From WLND01 sp040398845 (lineage in GTDB: Bacteria; Actinomycetota; Actinomycetes; S36-B12), in assembly GCA_040398845.1 (NCBI GenBank), contig JBBATH010000003.1:62001-126000 (forward strand): a DNA stretch of 64,000 bases, given 5' to 3'. Made by a program: the position numbers and the translations under genes. The notes under the pieces are model-generated. The model searched no databases. It was not told where the DNA came from and saw only the letters and a program-made list of their open reading frames with translations. Shown piece after piece: positions 8,728 through 16,395 of this stretch. Numbering within the stretch: position 1 is the first letter of the stretch; each line of letters begins with the position of its first letter.

Positions 8728-9119
8728 GAATGTGGTGCCGCGACACCGAGCCAGCCGGGCGGAGTCTGCTGGTCGCGTCTCGTGAGGAGATTGACCCAGG
8801 ACGAGGTGCCCTTGAGCGAGTTATCGACCGGTGGCCGCAGATCGCGGATGTGAAGTCGCCAGGACTTCGGGAGGAGCGGCAGGTGCTCGGCGCGGTGGTG
8901 GGCCTTCACCCATACGCACTGCATCTGCGGCTCGACCTCGCAGGAGCCGTCCTCGCGCACCCCACCGCAGGGGCCGTTTCGCAGGGTTTTTGGGCAGGTC
9001 ATCGGGCAGGTCATTCCGGTGGAGTGAAGCACGCATTGACCGCACATGCGGCAGTCCCAGATCGGCGCCTTCACGACGTGCTCGATCGCGGCGATCGCCC
9101 CGTCCACCGGACCTGACAT
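8724..9119 (-). CDS. MetV-like Fe-S protein (methylene-THF reductase C-terminal domain)
   Basis: A 131-residue protein rich in Cys: DCRMCGQC, then HSTGMTCPMTCPKTLRNGPC, then a single CEVE motif. This pattern is the methylene-THF reductase C-terminal (MetV) family, which binds a [4Fe-4S]-type cluster and pairs with MetF in acetogens and methyl-oxidising bacteria. It starts at ATG 9119 overlapping the corrinoid gene stop and ends inside the metF start. A likely role is to connect MetF to an electron carrier other than NAD(P)H. The pairing with a dedicated MetF supports a methyl-THF oxidation branch. Confidence 0.88.
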   Translation of the reverse strand: MSGPVDGAIAAIEHVVKAPIWDCRMCGQCVLHSTGMTCPMTCPKTLRNGPCGGVREDGSCEVEPQMQCVWVKAHHRAEHLPLLPKSWRLHIRDLRPPVDNSLKGTSSWVNLLTRRDQQTPPGWLGVAAPHS

Positions 9120-9772
9120 CAGGCGCGCCGGGCGGCGACGAGTTCCTTGGCCTTGCGGACGGCGGTCGCGGCATCGGCTGCGTAGCCGTCGGCCCCGCAG
9201 ACATCGGCGTACTCCTGGGTGACGGGGGCACCGCCGACCATGATCGCGCAGGCGCCGCGCAGGCCGGCCTTCTCGATCGCATTGATATTCGCCTTGAACA
9301 TCGGCATCGTCGTCGTGAGGAATGCCGACATCCCGACGATGTCCGGCTTGTGCTCCTCGATGGCCGCGATGAACTTCTCCGGAGGGCACTGCACACCCAG
9401 ATCGATGACATTGAATCCGGCGCCCTCGAGCATGATGTTCACGAGGTTCTTGCCGATGTCGTGGACATCGCCCTTGACGGTGCCCATGACGTAGGTGCCG
9501 ACCGTCTCCACACCGGTCTGTGCGAGGAGGGGTCGAAGGATGTCAAGGGCTCCGCTCATTGCCTTACCGGCGATGAGCATTTCCGGGACAAAATAGTCCC
9601 CTCGCTCGAAGCGGGCGCCAACCTCCTCGAGTGAGGGGATGAGCGCATCGAAGAGAATGCTCTCCGGGGTCATGCCCATCTCGAGCCCCGCATTCGTGAG
9701 CTCGAGGACGGCCGTGCGATTGCCCGCCATGGTCTCGTCGTAGAGGCCCTTGAGTACGTCGTCAGGAGTCAT
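9119..9772 (-). CDS. Methyltransferase corrinoid protein (MtgC/MttC-like)
   Basis: A 217-residue protein with an N-terminal helical cap (residues about 1-85) and a B12-binding Rossmann domain. The cobalt-ligand motif D102-x-H104-x-x-G107 is present (GTVKGDVHDIGKN), followed by the usual downstream GMSAFLTTT and MVGGAPVT loops. It carries the methyl group between the MttB-family enzyme encoded across the divergent promoter and the methyl-THF methyltransferase. The start overlaps the IclR stop by four bases, so it is likely co-regulated by that protein. Confidence 0.93.
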   Translation of the reverse strand: MTPDDVLKGLYDETMAGNRTAVLELTNAGLEMGMTPESILFDALIPSLEEVGARFERGDYFVPEMLIAGKAMSGALDILRPLLAQTGVETVGTYVMGTVKGDVHDIGKNLVNIMLEGAGFNVIDLGVQCPPEKFIAAIEEHKPDIVGMSAFLTTTMPMFKANINAIEKAGLRGACAIMVGGAPVTQEYADVCGADGYAADAATAVRKAKELVAARRA

Positions 9773-10557
9773 GCTGCGCCTGCTTTCCCGTTCTTTGGTT
9801 GGTAGCCCATGGCGGTCGAGATCTCGTGCGCAGCCGCAACGAGAAGCCTCGCGAACTCGCGGATACGAGCAGGCGTGAGTCGGGACGAAGGCCCGGTGAT
9901 CGACAGTGCCGCGACCACGCTCCCGCTGCTCGCCCGCACAGGAGCGGCGATTGCGACGAGGCCGGGCTCGAGTTCTGAGTCGGCGATGGCCCAGCCGCGT
10001 CGAGCCGTCACCTTGATGTCGTCGGCGAGCCGGCTGACAGTGGTGAGGGTGCGGGGGGTGCGTCGAGCCAGCGGCCCGCGAGGCATGGGCGCTCCTCCGG
10101 CGAGGAACACCTTGCCGAGCGCGGTGCAGTGGGTGGGCAGGCGCTGGCCCACCCAGTTGACGTTGCCGATGAGGAACCGGCAGTCAACCTGTGCGATCTG
10201 CTCGACCTCGTCGCCCACGAGGATAGCGAGGTTGATGGTCTCGCCGGTGGCCTGGCTGAGGTGCTGCAGGTGCGGGCGAGTGAGCTCGATGAGCGACTCA
10301 TGTGATCGGTCGGAGTGGGCGAATCTGGTGATGACCGGCCCCGGGCGAACAGCGCCGTCATCAGATCGGAGCACGAGGCCATGGCGCTCCAGGCTCGAAA
10401 GCATCCGTGAGAGTGTGCTCTTCGCCAGACCGCTCGAGGACTGAAGGTCGCCGAAGGTGGGTGGCTGCGCCGATTCGAGGATCGACACGAGGAGCGTCGC
10501 CGCGCGATCGACGGCCTGGGTGCCGCCCGCTCGGCTCGTGCCGACTGGAATCGCCAC
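9769..10557 (-). CDS. IclR-family transcriptional regulator of the betaine island
   Basis: A 262-residue regulator from a GTG with GGAGGAGG seven bases upstream. The N-terminal winged HTH (FGDLQSSSGLAKSTLSRMLSS at about residues 35-56) precedes a GAF-like effector domain; GLVAIAAPVRASSGSVVAAL near the C-terminus is typical of the family. It is the first gene of the leftward methyl-transfer operon and is transcribed away from the mttB-betA-betB-transporter operon, so it probably controls both. Candidate operators lie at 10603-10636. The ligand could be choline, betaine or dimethylglycine. Confidence 0.92.
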   Translation of the reverse strand: MAIPVGTSRAGGTQAVDRAATLLVSILESAQPPTFGDLQSSSGLAKSTLSRMLSSLERHGLVLRSDDGAVRPGPVITRFAHSDRSHESLIELTRPHLQHLSQATGETINLAILVGDEVEQIAQVDCRFLIGNVNWVGQRLPTHCTALGKVFLAGGAPMPRGPLARRTPRTLTTVSRLADDIKVTARRGWAIADSELEPGLVAIAAPVRASSGSVVAALSITGPSSRLTPARIREFARLLVAAAHEISTAMGYQPKNGKAGAA

Positions 10558-10602
10558 GCGGTGCCTCCTCCAAGATCCTCAGGATGCTCGAACATTGGGT
10601 GA

Positions 10603-10636
10603 TGGAAATGTTCCATGATATGGAACACAAGTTCCA
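10603..10636. promoter_or_regulatory. Two adjacent palindromic operator candidates (IclR)
   Basis: TGGAAATGTTCCA (10603-10615) and TGGAACACAAGTTCCA (10621-10636) are both perfect inverted repeats built from the half-site TGGAA/TTCCA and lie five bases apart. They sit between the divergent iclR and mttB genes. The second overlaps the -35 area of a candidate promoter whose -10 could be TAGGGT at 10647-10652, so binding could repress mttB transcription. Assignment to the adjacent IclR is inferred from position. Confidence 0.7.
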
Positions 10637-10712
10637 CGTCAGAGTGTAGGGTCGGCCAAATCTTCGGTCAACCGATTTCGACGTATCTCACTGGAGCCTT
10701 GGAGGCGCACAC

Positions 10713-12152
10713 ATGTTCATCAACAAGATGCCTCGCTATGACATCCTCTCGACGGATGCCATGGCCACGCTTGACAAGGGATGGAAGCGTCTGCTGACTG
10801 AAATCGGGATCGAGTTCATGAAGCCTGAGGCGCTCGACCTCTTCCGCAAGGCAGGCCAGCGCGTCGAGGACAACACCGTATTTCTTGACCCGGAGTTCGT
10901 CCTCGAGCAGATCGCAAAGGTTCCGCGCGAGTTTGACATGCAGGCGCGAAATCACGCCCACGACGTCCACATCGGCGGCGACCACATGGTCTTCTCAAGC
11001 GTGTATGGCTCGCCGTTCGTGCGAGCCGGCGAGACGAGGCGTGAGGGCACCCTCGCTGACTTCCAGGACTTTGCCCGCCTCGCGCAGGGCTTCGACGCGA
11101 TGGACTCGGTGGGCGGAGTGGTCGTCGAGCCGAATGACGCTCCCCTCGACTCCCGTCACCTCGACATGGTCTACAACGCCCTGACGCTGACGGACAAGAT
11201 CATTATGGGCAATGTGGTGAGCGCGACGAACGCACTCGACACCATCGCAATGGGTGAAATGGTGTTCGGCGGCCGGGCATCGATCGAGGAGAAACCCTTT
11301 TGCATCTCCCTTGTGAACTGCAACTCCCCGCTGCGCTGGGATGATCGCATGCTCGATGCCCAGTTCGAGTACACGAAGGCCAATCAGCCGGTCATCATGA
11401 CGCCGTTCCTACTCATGGGGGCCATGTCGCCGGTGACGATCCCCGCGGCTCTCGTCCAGCAGATCGCCGAGTCACTCTCGGGCATCACGCTCTCCCAACT
11501 CATCCGGCCGGGTGCACCCGTCGTCTTCGGGTCATTCCTCTCGAATATCGACATGCAGTCCGGATCCCCCCAGTTTGGCACCCCGGAGTCCGCGATCGGC
11601 CTGCTCTGCACCGGCCAGATCGCCCGACATTTCGGCCTGCCATTCCGGACCGGCGGCGGGCTGAACTCCTCGCAGCTGCCAGATGCCCAGGCCGCCTACG
11701 AGTCGCTCATGACGATGCTCCCGACCTTTCTCGCCGGCACGAACTTCGTCATGCACACGGCAGGGTGGCTCGAGGGCGGCCTCGTGTCGTCATTCGAGAA
11801 GTACGTCATCGACGTCCAGATCCTCGAGAGCCTCCAAAAGGAGTTCACGCCCCTCGAGATCAACGAGGACACCCTCGCATTTGAGGCGCACGACGAGATC
11901 CGCCACGGCGGCCACTTCCTCGGGGCCAATCACACGATGGAGCGGTTCCGCGACTGCTTCTACCGACCCTTCCTGTCGAGCTCTGACAACTTCGAGCGCT
12001 GGACCCGGCTCGGGGCCAGGGACACGGCAACACGGGCTGGCGAGATCTACCAGAAGAAGCTCGAGGAATACGTCGAGCCGCCGATGGACCCGGCTTTGAA
12101 GCAGGAGCTCGCCGACTTCGTCACCCGTCGTCGCCACGAACTCGGGGACTGA
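10713..12152 (+). CDS. MttB-family (non-pyrrolysine) methyltransferase, probable glycine betaine:corrinoid methyltransferase
   Basis: A 479-residue trimethylamine methyltransferase family (COG5598) TIM-barrel protein. Recognisable parts are an N-terminal helical region (LLTEIGIEFMKPEALDLFRK), a Gly-rich FRTGGGLNSSQLPDAQAAYE segment two-thirds along, and a C-terminal HGGHFLGANHTMERFR motif. The frame is continuous with no internal TAG, so it lacks the pyrrolysine of true trimethylamine methyltransferases; members of this type demethylate glycine betaine, carnitine and similar quaternary amines. Choline oxidation genes follow within four bases and a betaine importer ends the operon, so betaine is the best substrate guess. 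The matching corrinoid protein is encoded across the divergent promoter. Confidence 0.88.
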   Translation: MFINKMPRYDILSTDAMATLDKGWKRLLTEIGIEFMKPEALDLFRKAGQRVEDNTVFLDPEFVLEQIAKVPREFDMQARNHAHDVHIGGDHMVFSSVYGSPFVRAGETRREGTLADFQDFARLAQGFDAMDSVGGVVVEPNDAPLDSRHLDMVYNALTLTDKIIMGNVVSATNALDTIAMGEMVFGGRASIEEKPFCISLVNCNSPLRWDDRMLDAQFEYTKANQPVIMTPFLLMGAMSPVTIPAALVQQIAESLSGITLSQLIRPGAPVVFGSFLSNIDMQSGSPQFGTPESAIGLLCTGQIARHFGLPFRTGGGLNSSQLPDAQAAYESLMTMLPTFLAGTNFVMHTAGWLEGGLVSSFEKYVIDVQILESLQKEFTPLEINEDTLAFEAHDEIRHGGHFLGANHTMERFRDCFYRPFLSSSDNFERWTRLGARDTATRAGEIYQKKLEEYVEPPMDPALKQELADFVTRRRHELGD

Positions 12153-12156
12153 CCTC

Positions 12157-13827
12157 GTGGGGGCTTACGACGTCATCATCGTGGGTGGAGGTTCGGCTGG
12201 TTGCGCGCTGGCCGCCCGGATCTCGGCCGATGCGTCGACGAGCGTGCTCGTGCTCGAAGCCGGCCGCCCCGACAGCATTCTGGACCCCTACATCCACATG
12301 CCGGCAGCCCTCACCTTTCCCATCGGCAACAAACGCTATGACTGGATGTACTCCTCCGAGCCGGAGCCACACATGCTCAATCGGCGGATCACCGCCGGCC
12401 GGGGCAAGCTGCTCGGCGGGTCGAGCAGCATCAACGGGATGATCTTTCAGCGGGGCAACCCCCTCGATTACGAGCGCTGGGCGGCCGACCCGGGGATGCA
12501 GGATTGGGACTTCGCTCACCTACTTCCGTACTTCAAGCGGATGGAGACTTGCCTCGCGGGCGCCAATGAATACCGGGGCGGGAGCGGTCCGCTCCTCCTC
12601 GAGCGCGGGCCGGTGAGCAACCCGCTGTTCGGCGCGTTCTTCGAGGCGGTTCAACAGGCGGGCTACCCGATCACGAGTGACGTAAACGGGTACCAGCAGG
12701 AGGGATTCGCCGCGTTCGACCGCAATGTCAAGCGCGGACGCCGCTGGTCTGCGGCCCGGGCCTACCTCCATCCGGTGATGCACCGGCCGAACCTCACTGT
12801 TCGAACCCGCGCGCAGGTTGCTCGCGTGATTATGGACGACACCCGCGCGATCGGCGTCGAGATACTTGAGCGGGGCGGAGGGACGACTCGGATCCTCGCA
12901 GGAGAGGTGATCTTGTCCGGCGGTGCATTCAATACCCCCCAGTTGCTCCAACTCTCCGGGATCGGCGATGCGGAGTTCCTGCGCTCTGTCGGGGTCGAGC
13001 CCGTCCATCACTTGCCCGGGGTTGGGCAAAATCTTCAGGACCATCTCGAGGTCTATGTCCAGCACGCGTGCACCCAGCCCGTCTCGCTCAACCCCAACCT
13101 CAAGTTCTGGAAGCGACCCTTCATCGGTGCCCAGTGGCTCTTCCTTCGGTCGGGTCCGGGAGCCTCGAACCACTTCGAGGGCGGCGGCTTCGCGCGGAGC
13201 AATGACGAGGTCGACTACCCGAACCTCATGTTCCACTTCCTGCCGATCGCCGTCCGCTACGACGGCACTGCGCCGGCCGGCGGCCACGGATACCAGGTGC
13301 ACATTGGACCGATGTATTCCGATGCCAGAGGCTCGGTGACCATCCGCAGTAGCGACCCTGGGCAGGCACCGGCTCTTCGCTTCAACTACCTGTCGACCGA
13401 GCAGGACAAGCGCGAGTGGGTCGAGGCGATCGCGGTGGCCCGCTCGATCCTCGGGCAGGATGCCTTCGCGCAGTTCAGCGGGGGAGAGATCTCGCCCGGC
13501 CCCGAGGTCGCTACGGACGAGCAGATCCTCGACTGGGTGCGCACCGATGGTGAGACGGCCTATCACCCGTCCTGCTCGGCACGAATGGGGATCGACGAGA
13601 TGTCGGTCGTCGACCCATCCTCGATGCGCGTTCGCGGCGTCGAGGGTCTTCGGGTTGTCGATGCGTCGGCAATGCCCTACGTGACGAACGGCAACATCTA
13701 CGCTCCCGTCATGATGATGGCGGAGAAGGCGGCAGATCTCATCATGGGCAATGAGCTGCTCGCGCCCGAGCACGTGCCGTTTTACCGATACCGCGACGAG
13801 CACCCCTCCTCGCCGGGAGTGGAGTAG
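12157..13827 (+). CDS. betA: Choline dehydrogenase (GMC oxidoreductase)
   Basis: A 556-residue GMC flavoprotein from GTG 12157, the same length class as E. coli BetA. It has the N-terminal FAD motif VGGGSAGCALAARIS, the GMC signature GGSSSINGMIFQRGNPLDYE, and the second signature GAFNTPQLLQLSGIGD. Near the C-terminus are the catalytic-region YHPSCSARMG and NGNIYAPVMMMAEKAADLI. It oxidises choline to betaine aldehyde, and in BetA also on to betaine, passing electrons to the respiratory chain. It lies four bases after the mttB-like gene and ten before the aldehyde dehydrogenase. Confidence 0.93.
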   Translation: MGAYDVIIVGGGSAGCALAARISADASTSVLVLEAGRPDSILDPYIHMPAALTFPIGNKRYDWMYSSEPEPHMLNRRITAGRGKLLGGSSSINGMIFQRGNPLDYERWAADPGMQDWDFAHLLPYFKRMETCLAGANEYRGGSGPLLLERGPVSNPLFGAFFEAVQQAGYPITSDVNGYQQEGFAAFDRNVKRGRRWSAARAYLHPVMHRPNLTVRTRAQVARVIMDDTRAIGVEILERGGGTTRILAGEVILSGGAFNTPQLLQLSGIGDAEFLRSVGVEPVHHLPGVGQNLQDHLEVYVQHACTQPVSLNPNLKFWKRPFIGAQWLFLRSGPGASNHFEGGGFARSNDEVDYPNLMFHFLPIAVRYDGTAPAGGHGYQVHIGPMYSDARGSVTIRSSDPGQAPALRFNYLSTEQDKREWVEAIAVARSILGQDAFAQFSGGEISPGPEVATDEQILDWVRTDGETAYHPSCSARMGIDEMSVVDPSSMRVRGVEGLRVVDASAMPYVTNGNIYAPVMMMAEKAADLIMGNELLAPEHVPFYRYRDEHPSSPGVE

Positions 13828-13836
13828 GGACCGGTC

Positions 13837-15321
13837 ATGCCCACCTTGTTCATCGACGGCAAATGGATTAGCGCTGCAGCAGGCGGCACCCGGGAGATCC
13901 GATGCCCGGCCGATCAGTCGTCCGTGGCAATTGTTGACGAGGCGGGGGCCATCGACACTGTGGCGGCAATTGCCGCTGCGCGACGTGCGTTCGACACTGG
14001 CGAATGGCCTGCGACCCCGTTCACGGCGCGGGCGGCGCTCCTCCACCGGGTCGCGGACCAACTCGAGGGGAGCGCGGCGGAGATCTCCCGGGCGGAGTCG
14101 CTCGACACCGGCAAGCGGCTCGTTGAGAGTGAATACGACGTCGTCGACGTCGCACGGTGCTTTCGGTACTTCGCCGGGCTTTCTGCCAGCGGGGGCCGGG
14201 TCGTCGATACCGGGAATCCGAGTGCCATCTCGCGAGTCGTGCAGGAACCGGTCGGGGTATGCGGGCTCATCACCCCCTGGAACTACCCCCTGCTGCAGGC
14301 TTCCTGGAAGGTAGCCCCGGCGCTCGCGGCGGGAAACACCTTCGTCCTGAAGCCCAGCGAGCTCACCCCGAGTACCTCGATCATCCTCATGCGGATTCTT
14401 CAGGAATGCGGGCTCCCAGCAGGCGTCGGCAACCTCGTCCTCGGCGCGGGCGCGACCGCGGGCGCGCCACTGGCAGAGCATCCCGACATTGATCTCGTGT
14501 CCTTCACCGGCGGCCTCGTCACTGGTCGCCGGGTCATGGCAGCCGCTGCGGCGACCGTGAAGAAGGTGGCCCTCGAACTCGGGGGCAAGAACCCAAACAT
14601 TGTCTTCGCCGACGCAGACCGGGCGGCGGCGCTCGACAATGCGCTCACCGCGGTCTTCCTGCACTCCGGCCAGGTGTGCTCGGCCGGCGCGCGCCTCATC
14701 ATCGAGGAGTCGATCCGCGACGAGTTCGTCGATGAGCTCGTGCGGCGGGCCGACCGGATCGTGCTCGGCGGCCCGTTCGACCCACTCGCGCAGGCCGGGA
14801 CCCTCATCTCCCGGGGCCATCGCGACAAGGTCGCCGCCTACGTCGAGGCGGGGATCGGCGAGGGAGCCGTTCTTCGATGCGGGGGCGGGGCGCCAGACGA
14901 TCTCGGACTCGAGGCTGGCTGGTTCTACCGGCCCACGATCTTGGACCGTTGCCACTCGTCGATGGGGTGCGTTCAGGACGAGTCATTCGGGCCGGTCCTC
15001 ACCGTCGAGACATTTCGCGGCGAGGACGAGGCCGTGGCGTTCGCCAACGACACGATCTACGGGCTCGCGGGCGCTGTCTGGACGTCCGATGCCAGCAGCG
15101 CCCAGCGGGTTGCCGGCCGCCTGCGTCACGGAACGGTGTGGATCAACGATTATCATCCGTATCTTCCGCAGGCGGAATGGGGCGGATTCAAGCAATCCGG
15201 TGTCGGACGAGAGCTCGGTCCGACAGGCTTGGGGGAGTACGTCGAGTTGAAGCACATCTACCAGAACGTGAATCCGGCACCGAGCCGCTGGTTCGCGACT
15301 GACGAGACCGGAGGTGACTGA
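13837..15321 (+). CDS. betB: Betaine aldehyde dehydrogenase
   Basis: A 494-residue NAD(P)-dependent aldehyde dehydrogenase. The substrate-channel motif GLITPWNYPLLQ, the catalytic Glu in LELGGKNP (about residue 247), the nucleophilic Cys in SGQVCSAG (about residue 280) and the C-terminal INDYHPYLPQAEWGGFKQSG are all present; the last is the form seen in Bacillus GbsA and BetB enzymes. It completes choline oxidation to glycine betaine. The ABC ATPase gene starts immediately after its stop codon. Confidence 0.93.
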   Translation: MPTLFIDGKWISAAAGGTREIRCPADQSSVAIVDEAGAIDTVAAIAAARRAFDTGEWPATPFTARAALLHRVADQLEGSAAEISRAESLDTGKRLVESEYDVVDVARCFRYFAGLSASGGRVVDTGNPSAISRVVQEPVGVCGLITPWNYPLLQASWKVAPALAAGNTFVLKPSELTPSTSIILMRILQECGLPAGVGNLVLGAGATAGAPLAEHPDIDLVSFTGGLVTGRRVMAAAAATVKKVALELGGKNPNIVFADADRAAALDNALTAVFLHSGQVCSAGARLIIEESIRDEFVDELVRRADRIVLGGPFDPLAQAGTLISRGHRDKVAAYVEAGIGEGAVLRCGGGAPDDLGLEAGWFYRPTILDRCHSSMGCVQDESFGPVLTVETFRGEDEAVAFANDTIYGLAGAVWTSDASSAQRVAGRLRHGTVWINDYHPYLPQAEWGGFKQSGVGRELGPTGLGEYVELKHIYQNVNPAPSRWFATDETGGD

Positions 15322-16395
15322 TTGACAGCCAATGTCCTGGCTCCGGTCGTGGGCGATTTGGAGTCGATGTCAGCAATCAGCGTGCGATCCCTCTGGAAGG
15401 TCTTCGGCCCCAAGGCGCACACGATCGCCGCGTCACCGGCCGCGGATCTGTCGCGTAGCGATCTGCTTGCAAGTACCGGTTGCGTCGCTGCTGTCCGCGA
15501 TGTCTCCTTCGACGTTGCGCCGGGCGAGGTGTTCGTCGTCATGGGCCTGTCGGGGTCAGGCAAGTCCACCCTCGTCCGATGCCTCACCAGGCTCATCGAG
15601 CCGACCTCCGGCAGCGTCCTCCTCGCCGGCGAGGAGGTGCTGAAGGCTTCCCCTGCGCGCCTGCGCGAACTGCGCCGCACCTCGTTTTCCATGGTGTTCC
15701 AGCATTTCGGGCTGCTCCCGCACCGCAAGGTCATCGACAACATCGCCTACAGCCTCGAGGTCAACGGCATGAAGCGTGATGCCCGGTACCGGCGGGCGAA
15801 CGAGGTCATCGAACTCGTCGGGCTCGACGGGTACGCCAATCACTACCCAGAGCAGCTGTCCGGCGGCATGCAGCAGCGCGTGGGCCTCGCACGAGCGCTT
15901 GCAGTGGATCCGCAGGTGATGTTCCTTGACGAGCCGTTCAGTGCGCTTGACCCGCTCATCCGCCGCGACATGCAGGCAGAGGTGATCCGGCTCCATCGTG
16001 ACCTTGGCAAGACCATGGTGTTCATCACCCATGACCTCTCCGAGGCGATGAAGCTCGGCGATCGCATCGCGATCATGCGCGACGGCGCGGTCGTGCAGAT
16101 GGGGACCCCCGAGGAACTCGTCGCGAATCCCGCGGACGATTACGTCACGGACTTCATCCGGGATATCCCCAAGTCACACGTCCTCACCGTCCGGGCGATC
16201 GCCCGGCCGCTCCGATCGGACGAGGACTCCACCGGCCCCGAGGTCGACGTCACGACGATCGTCCGCGACGCCACCCCGGTCATCATCGGGGCGGGACGCC
16301 CGGTGAAGGTCATGGAGGCGGGTGTCCTCGTCGGGGTCGTGACGAGCGACGACGTGCTCCGTCTCATCGGGACCGACGGCGGCGATACTCGGTGA
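15322..16395 (+). CDS. proV: Glycine betaine/proline-type ABC transporter ATP-binding protein
   Basis: A 357-residue ATPase from TTG 15322, which directly follows the betB stop; GGAGGTGA just upstream supports this start. It has Walker A GLSGSGKST, Q-loop QHFGLLPHRKV, signature LSGGMQQRVGLARA and Walker B VMFLDEPFSALDP, followed by a CBS-like C-terminal regulatory domain (about residues 285-357). The N-terminal extension with an insertion before the first strand is usual in ProV/OpuAA proteins. It would energise import of choline or betaine for the pathway encoded upstream. Its end overlaps the permease gene by four bases. Confidence 0.93.
   Translation: MTANVLAPVVGDLESMSAISVRSLWKVFGPKAHTIAASPAADLSRSDLLASTGCVAAVRDVSFDVAPGEVFVVMGLSGSGKSTLVRCLTRLIEPTSGSVLLAGEEVLKASPARLRELRRTSFSMVFQHFGLLPHRKVIDNIAYSLEVNGMKRDARYRRANEVIELVGLDGYANHYPEQLSGGMQQRVGLARALAVDPQVMFLDEPFSALDPLIRRDMQAEVIRLHRDLGKTMVFITHDLSEAMKLGDRIAIMRDGAVVQMGTPEELVANPADDYVTDFIRDIPKSHVLTVRAIARPLRSDEDSTGPEVDVTTIVRDATPVIIGAGRPVKVMEAGVLVGVVTSDDVLRLIGTDGGDTR

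Noticed and set aside
10558..10712. Cobalamin riboswitch in front of the corrinoid operons
   Set aside because: The divergent space is only about 155 bases, dominated by operator-like palindromes, and shows no B12-box word.
10713..12152. Possible pyrrolysine (amber) codon in the methyltransferase gene
   Set aside because: The frame is uninterrupted to its natural stop and no in-frame TAG occurs, so it is the non-pyrrolysine type.
12520..14955. An 811-codon open frame on the minus strand opposite betA and betB
   Set aside because: It has low-complexity Arg/Asp/Gly/Val-rich composition, no recognisable domain, and lies wholly opposite two well-conserved enzymes; long antisense frames are expected at this GC content.
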